Below are positions 1-6,499 of a DNA stretch of 9,214 nt, piece after piece. The position numbers were made by a program, and so were the translations under genes. The notes beneath the pieces were generated by a model that was not told where the DNA came from, did no database searches, and saw nothing but the letters and a program-made list of their open reading frames with translations. How positions within the stretch are numbered: position 1 is the stretch's first letter; the number at the start of each line of letters is the position of its first letter. Origin of the DNA: Flavobacteriales bacterium (GTDB lineage: Bacteria > Bacteroidota > Bacteroidia > Flavobacteriales > JABDKJ01); assembly GCA_013002285.1 (NCBI GenBank), contig JABDKJ010000028.1, forward strand, positions 1 to 9,214, given 5' to 3'.

Positions 1-4
1 AAAA

Positions 5-101
5 GGGCAAGCTACTCATATCGCACCGCTACAACCGTCTACCCTTGCTGCCTTCCGACCCTGGGGGAGTTCAACAGGAGCTGGTCGTACGAGACTTGCC
101 C
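5..101 (-). ncRNA. ffs: Small bacterial signal recognition particle RNA (4.5S-like SRP RNA)
   Basis: This is the RNA scaffold of the signal recognition particle. It binds Ffh and directs ribosomes making membrane proteins to FtsY at the inner membrane. Read on the minus strand, the conserved domain IV core is visible as CAGGGTCGGAAGGCAGCAAG, complement of about 45-64, with the GGAA tetraloop opposite 53-56. The two ends pair as a closing helix, GGGCAAG (101-95) with CTTGCCC (11-5). Four T follow on the minus strand (4-1), so the closing helix plus U-run may also end transcription, but the T-run is cut by the window edge. The 5' end is set at 101 because a -7 box lies at 115-108 and the closing helix begins there; a few extra 5' bases are possible. 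The form without an Alu domain and the CCAGCTCCT...GAACTCCCCCAGG segment match what I know of Bacteroidota SRP RNAs. Confidence 0.93.
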
Positions 102-107
102 AGTCGG

Positions 108-115
108 CAAAAGTA
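108..115 (-). promoter_or_regulatory. Bacteroidota-type -7 box of the SRP RNA gene
   Basis: The minus strand reads TACTTTTG here, a full match to the TAnnTTTG -7 consensus of Bacteroidota primary sigma factors. It ends 7 bases before the GGGCAAG that opens the closing helix of the SRP RNA, which is the right spacing for the start point. No clear TTTG -33 element is seen at the usual distance. Confidence 0.6.
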
Positions 116-206
116 TAAAAACTACTAGAACGGCATGTATAGATCTGCTAAAACTTGCCTTGTTAAGCACTTTTTTTTCTAGACAATGAGATCATTGAAC
201 AATAGC

Positions 207-214
207 TATATTTG
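207..214 (+). promoter_or_regulatory. Bacteroidota-type -7 box upstream of the DUF4199 gene
   Basis: TATATTTG fits TAnnTTTG exactly. It lies 20 bases before the ATG at 235 and predicts a leader of roughly 14 bases. I see no convincing -33 TTG at the usual 17-23 base spacing. The rest of the 116-206 stretch between this and the SRP RNA promoter holds only an eight-T run (171-178) and no recognisable gene. Confidence 0.5.
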
Positions 215-234
215 TCTAAATCAAAACCAAGCAT

Positions 235-762
235 ATGTTTAAGGAAAGTATTAAATATGGGTTGATCGGTGGAGCAATATTCATCCTCTATAGTCTTATT
301 ACCCAGATCGTGGGTATGGAGCACTTTGTCAGTTTGTGGGTCTATTTGCTAACTTTTGTTTTCATGATCGTATGGGTATTTGTTTCTATAGGCAAACAAA
401 GAAAAGCTAATGGCAATTCTATATCATTCAAGAATGCTTTGATCTCTGGAATGATCAGCTTTGGAATTATGACGTTGATCACTACAGTCTATGGCATTCT
501 ATATTTTAATGTCATAGCACCTGACGCTAAATATGAACTTACTGAATTGATCATTGAAAGCACAGTTGAGTCGATGGAAAATTTCGGAGCTCCTCAAGAT
601 TCGATAGATCAGTTTTTGGACAATGATGCGGAGAAAATGCCAGAGCAATTTGAAACAGGCAGTCAGATAGTAAGCTATTTCAAACAATTGATATTTGGTT
701 TGGTCATATCATTGATAGCAGCATTGATACTGAAGAGGAAACCAGAAAATATAGGTGCCTAA
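235..762 (+). CDS. DUF4199 family membrane protein
   Basis: This 175-residue integral membrane protein fits the DUF4199 family, which is widespread in Bacteroidota and has no known biochemical role. Hydrophobic segments suggest four membrane helices at about residues 8-27, 33-53, 67-92 and 149-168. A charged, acidic soluble segment (about 97-145) sits between helices 3 and 4. The short polar stretch after helix 2 (IGKQRKANGNSISFKNA) that leads into helix 3 is typical of the family. The ATG at 235 follows a -7 box and no upstream start is plausible. The stop is 18 bases before the GT2 gene, so the two are probably one transcript. In Bacteroidota I recall such proteins often encoded beside dolichol-phosphate-type glycosyltransferases, which hints at a shared envelope role, but that is inference. 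Family call fairly sure; function unknown. Confidence 0.8.
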   Translation: MFKESIKYGLIGGAIFILYSLITQIVGMEHFVSLWVYLLTFVFMIVWVFVSIGKQRKANGNSISFKNALISGMISFGIMTLITTVYGILYFNVIAPDAKYELTELIIESTVESMENFGAPQDSIDQFLDNDAEKMPEQFETGSQIVSYFKQLIFGLVISLIAALILKRKPENIGA

Positions 763-780
763 AATTTCACAGAGCTTTTA

Positions 781-1791
781 ATGAATATTTCTCTTGTAAT
801 TCCATCTTTCAATGAAGAAGAGTCTATTCCAGAACTTGTTTCTTGGATAGATAAGGTAATGGTGGTGAATAATTTCAGTTACGAAGTCATATTCATTGAT
901 GACGGGAGTACAGATACAACATGGCAGGTCATTCAGACAGCTTCTGAACAAAATAAAAACGTTAGGGGAATAAAATTCCAACGGAACTACGGTAAATCAG
1001 CAGCACTGAATGTAGGCTTCGGTGCTACAAAAGGGGAGGTAGTCATTACAATGGATGCCGATCTACAGGACTCTCCAGAAGAAATACCCGAACTTTACAA
1101 GATGATAGCAGATGATGGTTTCGATCTGGTCTCTGGTTGGAAAAAGAAACGATATGATCCTATTACAAAGACCATTCCTACCAAATTCTACAACGCTGTG
1201 ACTAGAAAAGTGTCTGGTATAAAGCTGAACGATTTTAATTGTGGATTGAAAGCGTACAAGAGCAAAGTAGTGAAGAGCATAGAGGTATACGGAGAAATGC
1301 ACAGGTATATTCCTGTGATCGCAAAATGGGCTGGTTTTAGTAAGATAGGAGAGAAGGTGGTTCAACACCAAGCTAGGAAATATGGAGTGACCAAGTTTGG
1401 TTTGAACAGATTTATAAATGGCCCATTAGACCTCATATCTATTGCATTTGTAAGTAAGTTCGGTAAGAAACCCATGCATATTTTTGGACTTTGGGGTGGC
1501 GTGATGTTCGTAGTAGGTTTCTTGATCTTCCTCACCTTGGGAGTTCAGAAAGTTTATCATTTATGGGCCGATATTCCGTTTAAGAACCTTGCAGATATTT
1601 CATGGTTTTATGTTGCGTTAACCGCTATGATACTAGGTACTCAGCTGTTTTTGGCTGGTTTTCTAGGCGAATTGGTTTCCAGGAATTCTTCTGAGAGAAA
1701 TAATTATTTGATCGATGGCTATAGCAATATGGGTCAGGAGATGACACCGGAACCAATGAGTTCTTCGCCATCGTACCAAGCAGCGAATTGA
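781..1791 (+). CDS. Family 2 glycosyltransferase, polyprenol-phosphate sugar transferase type (DPM1/GtrB-like)
   Basis: This 336-residue inverting GT-A glycosyltransferase probably moves a sugar from a nucleotide donor to a polyprenyl phosphate on the cytoplasmic face of the inner membrane, as GtrB and DPM1 relatives do. The N-terminus has the start strand [12 protein letters not shown], then the nucleotide-binding DDGSTD (40-45) and the metal-binding DADLQD (D92 and D94). The late [13 protein letters not shown] motif (195-207) is typical of this subfamily. Two membrane helices follow, at about 232-258 and 275-298, as in GtrB-type enzymes. The sugar and acceptor cannot be read from the sequence. 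The gene lies 18 bases after the DUF4199 gene. Residues 318-336 are encoded antisense to the end of mnmA (58 bp overlap); this Ser/Pro-rich tail is beyond the catalytic and membrane parts and is likely dispensable. Confidence 0.9.
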   Translation: MNISLVIPSFNEEESIPELVSWIDKVMVVNNFSYEVIFIDDGSTDTTWQVIQTASEQNKNVRGIKFQRNYGKSAALNVGFGATKGEVVITMDADLQDSPEEIPELYKMIADDGFDLVSGWKKKRYDPITKTIPTKFYNAVTRKVSGIKLNDFNCGLKAYKSKVVKSIEVYGEMHRYIPVIAKWAGFSKIGEKVVQHQARKYGVTKFGLNRFINGPLDLISIAFVSKFGKKPMHIFGLWGGVMFVVGFLIFLTLGVQKVYHLWADIPFKNLADISWFYVALTAMILGTQLFLAGFLGELVSRNSSERNNYLIDGYSNMGQEMTPEPMSSSPSYQAAN

Positions 1792-2906
1792 CCCTTTGCA
1801 ATACCTCTTTGAGGGTCATCAAATATCATGTAAATACCTTCTGAGTTTTGATGAAGTGTAGCTGCCTCCAAAGGTTGTCTATAACGTATCCTGCACATAT
1901 ATTTTCTTTCTTCTTCCTCAGCCATTTTCAGGTCTTCGCGGATCCAATGTACTTCGCTTTCATTGATCCATAGACCTTTTCTATAAAGCCCAGGATGTTC
2001 TGTTCCTTCGCCAACGTAAATGATGTTTTCTTTTACATCTGTCTGCAGAACGAACAGGGGTTCTTTGCTTCCTCCTACAGCTAACCCTTTTCTTTGACCC
2101 ACAGTAAAATAATGAGCGCCATCGTGCTCACCCAAGATCTCTCCATCTCCATGGGTATATATCAATTCCTTTACTTCTTCCTTTTTGTTTTTTGCACTTC
2201 CATTTTTATAGCCTTCAAAGTCTTGGCTAATAGAAATGATCTTGCCTTTTTTAGGGGCAAGTTGTTGTTGTAAGAAAACGGGAAGTTTCACTTTTCCAAT
2301 GAAACATAGACCTTGTGAATCCCTTTTCTCGGCTGTCACTAGATCAAGGTCCTTGGCAATTTTCCTTACCTCGCTTTTTTCCAACTCTCCAATAGGGAAC
2401 AATGCTTTGGACAATTGTTCCTGGTTCAATTGACATAAGAAATAGCTTTGGTCTTTGGAGTTGTCTTTGCCTGCTAGCAGACGATAAATGGTTTTGCCGT
2501 CTTTCTTTATTTCATCCTTTCGGCAATAATGTCCAGTTGCAATGTAGTCTGCCTTCAGATACATGGCTTCACGCAAGAAAATATCATATTTGATCTCACG
2601 GTTACACAATATATCAGGGTTAGGTGTACGACCATTTTCATATTCCTTGAACATGTAGTCCACTATGCGGTCTTTGTAATCGATGCTCAGATCTAAGACT
2701 TGAAATGGAATGTTCAGTTTTTCTGCCACCATCATCGCATCATTACTGTCTTCTATCCAGGGACATTGGGTGTCTATGATAACAGATTCGTCATGCCAAT
2801 TGCGCATGAATACAGCGATCACTTCATAGCCTTGTTCTATGAGCAAATGAGCAGCAACACTGGAATCAACACCACCTGAAAGGCCAATTACAACGCGTTT
2901 AGACAT
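1734..2906 (-). CDS. mnmA: tRNA-specific 2-thiouridylase MnmA
   Basis: MnmA makes 2-thiouridine at the wobble U34 of tRNA-Lys, tRNA-Glu and tRNA-Gln. It adenylates the base with ATP and then transfers sulfur from a protein persulfide relay. The 390-residue product has the PP-loop SGGVDSS (10-16), the first catalytic cysteine in [13 protein letters not shown] (C101) and the second in [10 protein letters not shown] (C201). It also has the family block [15 protein letters not shown] (265-279) and the usual ending [15 protein letters not shown]. It is longer than E. coli MnmA (368) mainly because of about 25 extra residues near 226-250, between GKIISI and [10 protein letters not shown] recall a similar insertion in flavobacterial homologues. 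The ATG is 9 bases after the stop of the upstream GT4 gene, so co-transcription is likely, with no obvious Shine-Dalgarno. Its 3' end overlaps the convergent GT2 gene. Some Bacteroidota carry two MnmA paralogues; which this is cannot be told. Confidence 0.97.
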   Translation of the reverse strand: MSKRVVIGLSGGVDSSVAAHLLIEQGYEVIAVFMRNWHDESVIIDTQCPWIEDSNDAMMVAEKLNIPFQVLDLSIDYKDRIVDYMFKEYENGRTPNPDILCNREIKYDIFLREAMYLKADYIATGHYCRKDEIKKDGKTIYRLLAGKDNSKDQSYFLCQLNQEQLSKALFPIGELEKSEVRKIAKDLDLVTAEKRDSQGLCFIGKVKLPVFLQQQLAPKKGKIISISQDFEGYKNGSAKNKKEEVKELIYTHGDGEILGEHDGAHYFTVGQRKGLAVGGSKEPLFVLQTDVKENIIYVGEGTEHPGLYRKGLWINESEVHWIREDLKMAEEEERKYMCRIRYRQPLEAATLHQNSEGIYMIFDDPQRGIAKGQFAAWYDGEELIGSGVIS

Positions 2907-2915
2907 AGAGCAAAG

Positions 2916-4034
2916 TTAGCTATCTAATGATCTTACAAAAGAAATAAGATCATCCGCAAAAAGCTCCCATGAATGCTCAGCTTTCAATGCCTCTATTTCC
3001 TCGTTGAAATGCGCGGGGATGGGGAAAAGGCTTTGTATCCCTCTTGCCAGTTCGTCCGGGTCGGCTCTATTCACAAGTTTGCCTGTTTTTCTATTGATCA
3101 CCGTTTCTTTTAATCCACCAACATCTGTTGCTACCACAGGAACATTGAAATGATATGCCACTGCAGTAATACCACTCTGTGTTGCATTTCTGTAAGGCAG
3201 TACGACAAGATCTGCGGCACTGAAGTAGATGTTTACTTTGTTTTCAGGAATGAATTCATTGAACAGGCTGATCCTGTTTTTAATATCGTCCTCTTCCATC
3301 AAAGTATAATATGGAGCCATGCTTTCATAATTCTCTCCGGCAATAATGAGGTGGTATGAATTATCCAATTTTTTAAAGGCTTTCAGAAGAATGTCCAATC
3401 CTTTGTATTTTCTTATGATCCCAAAAAAGAGAAGTACTTTCTTATCGGAAGGAATGTTCAATTGCTTCTGAGCAACTTCTTTATTGAGCTTATCTCCAAA
3501 GTGGGAATAGAACGGGTGGATCCTTTGCATGTGTTTAGCTCCGGGTTTCAAATGCAACAGATCTTTCCTTACTTGGTCGCTCATCACAACGAATCCGTCA
3601 TTTCGTGAAAGGAAGCGAGTGGTGAGGCTACGATCCAATAAACGTTTTTCGTGTGGAATTACATTGTGCAGTATACTTACTGTTTTGCATCCTTCTTTCA
3701 TGCGTTTTGCAACCGAGCCTAAACTGGGTCCAAAAAATGGCAACCAAAAACTTGTAAGTAACAGATCAGGCTCAAAAGCGTTGATATCTCTAGCGGTTTT
3801 AAAGAATGATCTAGGATCCACGGAGTCAAGCATTGCTTTAGTTTCTCCTCCAGCAAGTTGCTTTTTATCTACTCTGTATTGTGACTTTCCTGGAAATAGG
3901 ATCTTTGGGTATTGTCTTTTGAAGTTATACGCCTTGATATCCGTCTTTTTAGAAAGCGCATGGTACAAAGCACTGCTAAATTGGCTAATACCACCTCTGA
4001 ATGGAGGGAAGACCGATAAAAATGCGACTTTCAA
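2916..4034 (-). CDS. Family 4 (group 1) glycosyltransferase, TTG start
   Basis: This 372-residue retaining GT-B glycosyltransferase has two Rossmann-like halves. The N-terminal half opens with MKVAFLSVFPPFRGGISQFS, containing the glycine loop GGI (14-16). The C-terminal half opens near residue 198 with VLLFFGIIRKYKGLDILLKAF, which carries the donor-phosphate residues R208 and K211. The donor-binding region runs YRNATQSGITAV into the PVVATDVGGLKE block (299-310). The first glutamate of the usual EX7E motif appears to be Q286, as in a known QSG-type subset of GT4. Sugar and acceptor are not predictable; lipopolysaccharide, capsule or glycolipid synthesis are all possible. The start is TTG at 4034: the frame upstream to the stop codon has no ATG or GTG, and MKVAFLSVFPPF is the expected N-terminus. 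The gene is first of a likely two-gene operon with mnmA. The antisense open frame at 3529-4074 is a shadow. Confidence 0.9.
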   Translation of the reverse strand: MKVAFLSVFPPFRGGISQFSSALYHALSKKTDIKAYNFKRQYPKILFPGKSQYRVDKKQLAGGETKAMLDSVDPRSFFKTARDINAFEPDLLLTSFWLPFFGPSLGSVAKRMKEGCKTVSILHNVIPHEKRLLDRSLTTRFLSRNDGFVVMSDQVRKDLLHLKPGAKHMQRIHPFYSHFGDKLNKEVAQKQLNIPSDKKVLLFFGIIRKYKGLDILLKAFKKLDNSYHLIIAGENYESMAPYYTLMEEDDIKNRISLFNEFIPENKVNIYFSAADLVVLPYRNATQSGITAVAYHFNVPVVATDVGGLKETVINRKTGKLVNRADPDELARGIQSLFPIPAHFNEEIEALKAEHSWELFADDLISFVRSLDS

Positions 4035-4066
4035 GTTTTGTGTTCCAAAATGGTTTATGCAAAAAA

Positions 4067-4078
4067 AGAATTAATTCT
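4067..4078. promoter_or_regulatory. Perfect 12-bp palindrome, possible operator
   Basis: AGAATTAATTCT is an exact inverted repeat in the 91-bp divergent region between the GT4 and MORN-repeat genes. It starts 25 bases before the plus-strand -7 box, where a -33 element would sit, and 33 bases upstream of the GT4 start. The position suits a shared operator, but AT-rich palindromes of this size also arise by chance and no regulator is encoded nearby. Confidence 0.25.
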
Positions 4079-4091
4079 GTCCTTGTAAAAC

Positions 4092-4099
4092 TAATTTTG
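4092..4099 (+). promoter_or_regulatory. Bacteroidota-type -7 box upstream of the MORN-repeat gene
   Basis: TAATTTTG matches TAnnTTTG exactly and lies 26 bases before the ATG at 4126. That gives a leader of about 20 bases and would put the TTG at 4108 almost at the transcription start, which supports the ATG. No clear -33 element is seen; a 12-bp palindrome occupies the region just upstream. Confidence 0.5.
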
Positions 4100-4125
4100 C
4101 ATGATCTTTGCTAAGATGTAACGAA

Positions 4126-5121
4126 ATGATGAAACCTAGATTTATATTTCTGCTTTTGATAGCAGTTGTTAGTGCTGATGCCTTTTCACAGGAATTCAAT
4201 AGAATTGACGATAAAGGGCGTAAACAGGGGCCTTTTAAAAAGTATTTCGAATCTGAGAAGAGCAAAGTCTTCTATGAAGGGCAATTCAAAGATGATATTC
4301 CCTTTGGGCGTTTTACCTATTATCACAAAAACGGAAAGGTAAAGAGCTTCATGGATCACGATGGAAAAGGTTTAGTAGCTAGAGCAGAGGTTTTTCTTGA
4401 TGATGGGATTCCTTTAGCAAAAGGGAAATACATCAATAAACTAAAAGATAGCACATGGGTTTATTTTGATGGAAATACGGCCATAGGATTTGACAATTGG
4501 ATCGATGGAAAAAAGAACGGACTGGAAGTTGTTTTTTTTAATGGACGCGACACATCTGAGGTGATCAGCTGGAGAAACGATAAGATGAACGGGCCATGGA
4601 GGCAATACTTTCCAGATGGCAACCTGAAGCTAAAGACCACCATGATTGAAGATGAATATGATGGCGTTACAGAATTTTATCACAACAATGGCAAGCTGAA
4701 TATCACAGGTAAATACGCTAATGGTTTTAGAAATGGTTCTTGGTACTATTATAATTATGACGGTTCTCTTCAAATGCAGGTGTTGTACAGAGGGGGTAAG
4801 GTAATAAAGGAGAAAAGGGAAAATGGTAAGTTCACAGAGTACTTCGGGCCTGAAATGCCGGAATCAGAGATCACATATAAGAATGGGAAAAAACACGGTC
4901 CGTTTGTCATCTATCATGATAGTGCAACACGCGTGAAAGTAGAGGAGAAAGACGAATTCACAGGTGAGGTCATTCCCAAGGAGGTCGTAAAAGGTGTGCA
5001 AGCTAAGATGGTAGGGGAGTATAGGAATGATAAGTTGCACGGACCAGTAAAGCATTACAATGAAGCGGGCAGGTTGATCAAAACAGAAACCTTCGAAAAT
5101 GGGGATCTCGTTAAAAAGTGA
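4126..5121 (+). CDS. Secreted MORN-repeat protein (toxin_YwqK / MORN_2 type)
   Basis: The 331-residue product is an exported repeat protein. It begins with a Sec signal peptide (MMKPRFIFLLLIAVVSADAFS, likely cleaved before QEF). About ten imperfect units of roughly 22 residues then fill the rest. Each has the pattern G-x-[FWV]-x-x-Y followed by xxNGK or xxDGN and an x-x-Y-x-[ND]-G/D turn, for example FGRFTYYHKNGK, NGPWRQYFPDGN, DGVTEFYHNNGK and HGPVKHYNEAGR. These are MORN_2/YwqK-type beta-hairpin repeats, common in Bacteroidota periplasmic or outer-membrane proteins. The 'antitoxin' family label does not show a toxin-antitoxin role, and no toxin is next to it. Role unknown; structural or binding function is likely. 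I chose ATG 4126 (4129 is an equal choice) because the TTG at 4108 would put MLRCNE ahead of a good signal peptide and falls at the predicted transcription start. A short duplication spans the stop codon. Confidence 0.85.
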   Translation: MMKPRFIFLLLIAVVSADAFSQEFNRIDDKGRKQGPFKKYFESEKSKVFYEGQFKDDIPFGRFTYYHKNGKVKSFMDHDGKGLVARAEVFLDDGIPLAKGKYINKLKDSTWVYFDGNTAIGFDNWIDGKKNGLEVVFFNGRDTSEVISWRNDKMNGPWRQYFPDGNLKLKTTMIEDEYDGVTEFYHNNGKLNITGKYANGFRNGSWYYYNYDGSLQMQVLYRGGKVIKEKRENGKFTEYFGPEMPESEITYKNGKKHGPFVIYHDSATRVKVEEKDEFTGEVIPKEVVKGVQAKMVGEYRNDKLHGPVKHYNEAGRLIKTETFENGDLVKK

Positions 5122-5133
5122 TCTCGTAAAAAG
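5104..5133 (+). repeat. Short tandem duplication across the MORN gene stop codon
   Basis: GATCTCGTTAAAAAG (5104-5118) is repeated as GATCTCGTAAAAAG (5120-5133), one T shorter, with one base between the copies. The first copy encodes the last residues DLVKK; the TGA stop forms across the junction at 5119-5121. It looks like a recent slippage duplication with one deletion. Confidence 0.7.
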
Positions 5134-5178
5134 GACGATCCTTTAGAACATAACGGAACATATTTCGTAATTTAGAGC

Positions 5179-5883
5179 ATGCACCTCGGTCAACGTACAA
5201 CATTTTTCTTTGCGTTGCTCATTCTTGTTTTTTCATGTAAGAATAATGTGAGCGAACCTGCAGATCCTGGATATGAGTACTTTCCTCTAGTGATCGGGCA
5301 TTGGGTGTCTTATCAAGTAGACTCTGTAGTGCATGATGACGATCTCGGTATTCATGATCATTTCTCATATCAAGTAAAGGAATTGGTTGAAAGTTCTTTC
5401 GAAGATAATGAAGGAGATATAGCATTCAGGATAGAACGCTTTAAGCGAAAAAGCGATACTTTGGAGTGGGTCTTATCTGATATATGGACTGCTAAACGGA
5501 CAAATACTTTGGCTGAGAAAGTGGAAGAAAATGTGCGTTACGTGCGTCTTGCATTTCCAACACGCTTGAACAAGACATGGGACAATAATGCGAACAATAC
5601 CCATGAAGAATGGGAATCTGAAATATTGGGCGTTCAGAATCTCTATGATAATGGAATTGAAGTGTTCAATGACGTTTGTGAGGTTTCAATGATTGATCAG
5701 ATAAATGCTGTTGATGCGAAATTAGGACAGCAAGTCTATGCAAAAGGGATAGGTTTGGTATATCACAGATTAGATACGCTTGATTTTATATTCCCCGGTC
5801 CCGGTGGAACGGTATGGCCAGATAGCGTTATTAGGTTCGGCCGACAGTTTGAAATGACCTATCTAGAGCATGGCGTAGAGTGA
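5179..5883 (+). CDS. Hypothetical lipoprotein
   Basis: This is a 234-residue predicted lipoprotein. The N-terminus MHLGQRTTFFFALLILVFSC has a charged start, a hydrophobic core and a lipobox LVFSC ending at C20. Signal peptidase II would cleave before the cysteine, and the protein would sit on the periplasmic side of an envelope membrane. The mature part begins with a short linker (KNNVSEPADP) and then YFPLVIGHWVSYQVDS, an opening that I associate with Bacteroidota lipoproteins of unknown function. No catalytic motif is recognisable. The remainder looks like a beta-rich soluble domain with many aromatic and acidic residues, and a late PGPGG turn. It starts 57 bases after the MORN gene on the same strand, so co-transcription is possible; I see no clean promoter between them. 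The stop is one base from the convergent FAH gene's stop. Lipoprotein call fairly sure; role unknown. Confidence 0.75.
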   Translation: MHLGQRTTFFFALLILVFSCKNNVSEPADPGYEYFPLVIGHWVSYQVDSVVHDDDLGIHDHFSYQVKELVESSFEDNEGDIAFRIERFKRKSDTLEWVLSDIWTAKRTNTLAEKVEENVRYVRLAFPTRLNKTWDNNANNTHEEWESEILGVQNLYDNGIEVFNDVCEVSMIDQINAVDAKLGQQVYAKGIGLVYHRLDTLDFIFPGPGGTVWPDSVIRFGRQFEMTYLEHGVE

Positions 5884-5884
5884 A

Positions 5885-6499
5885 CTATTTGACTTTGACC
5901 TCCAAGATCTTCTTTCCTTCTAAATAACCTTCAAGGACATCACCGATCTCTACTTTACCGACACCAGCGGGAGTCCCCGTAAATATCAAGTCACCAATTT
6001 TAAGCGTGAAATATTGTGATATCTCATTGATCAGTTTATGAACTGGAAAGATCATGTCCTTCGTATTTCCCGATTGAACGCGCTCTCCATTCTTTTCCAG
6101 ATGAAAAGAGATGTTATTGATCTCTGGAAGTGCCCCCTTTGAAATAAAACTTTGAGATATGGGGGCTGAGCCATCAAATGCTTTTGCCTTTTCCCATGGG
6201 TGACCTTTTTCTTTGAGCTTGGCTTGTACATCTCGTGCAGTGAAGTCAATGCCTAACCCTAATTCGCTGTAGTATTTATGTGCAAATTGCTCATCTATGA
6301 ATTTGCCGATCCGCTCTATACGCACAACTAGTTCAAGTTCGTAATGAACGTCATTAGAGAACTCTGGGTGAAAAAATGGCTGCCCTTTTATTGGGATCGC
6401 AGTTTGTGGTTTTAAAAAAAGTAAAGGGCTCTTTGGAACAGGGTTGTTTAATTCCTTTGCATGGTCTACATAGTTTCGTCCTACACAAATGATCTTCAT
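5885..6499 (-). CDS. Fumarylacetoacetate hydrolase (FAH) family protein
   Basis: This 204-residue protein is a single FAH fold of the short YcgM/FAHD1 type, a cytoplasmic metal-dependent enzyme that acts on acylpyruvates or oxaloacetate (hydrolysis, decarboxylation or tautomerisation). The metal-binding acids are visible in VHYELELVV (E54 and E56) and GLGIDFTARD (D85). The later conserved K106 and D109 lie in KAFDGSAP, and the closing GDLIFTGTPAGVG block starts near residue 159. The opening MKIICVGRNYVDHAKELN is typical. The length fits the short class rather than the roughly 280-residue or longer members, so the exact substrate is open. Its ATG overlaps the TGA of the upstream exonuclease gene in an ATGA, which suggests translational coupling. 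It is the last gene of the minus-strand operon and meets the plus-strand lipoprotein gene end to end. Confidence 0.93.
   Translation of the reverse strand: MKIICVGRNYVDHAKELNNPVPKSPLLFLKPQTAIPIKGQPFFHPEFSNDVHYELELVVRIERIGKFIDEQFAHKYYSELGLGIDFTARDVQAKLKEKGHPWEKAKAFDGSAPISQSFISKGALPEINNISFHLEKNGERVQSGNTKDMIFPVHKLINEISQYFTLKIGDLIFTGTPAGVGKVEIGDVLEGYLEGKKILEVKVK

Noticed and set aside
3529..4074. 181-residue open frame antisense to the GT4 gene
   Set aside because: The opposite strand encodes a clear glycosyltransferase over the same span; this frame has no recognisable domain and is a by-product of the GT4 coding sequence.
4108..4125. TTG at 4108 as start of the MORN-repeat protein
   Set aside because: It would add MLRCNE in front of a complete signal peptide and sits at the predicted transcription start; the ATG at 4126 or 4129 fits better.
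5130..5144. Hairpin AAAGGA-CGA-TCCTTT after the MORN gene as a terminator
   Set aside because: The stem is short, the loop tight and there is no T-run after it; it also lies partly in the tandem repeat.
5169..5176. TAATTTAG as a -7 box for the lipoprotein gene
   Set aside because: It has one mismatch in the TTTG part and lies two bases from the ATG, which would leave no leader.
4126..5883. Toxin-antitoxin pair suggested by the YwqK-type repeats
   Set aside because: The neighbour is a lipoprotein with no toxin motif, and such repeat proteins are common exported proteins in Bacteroidota.
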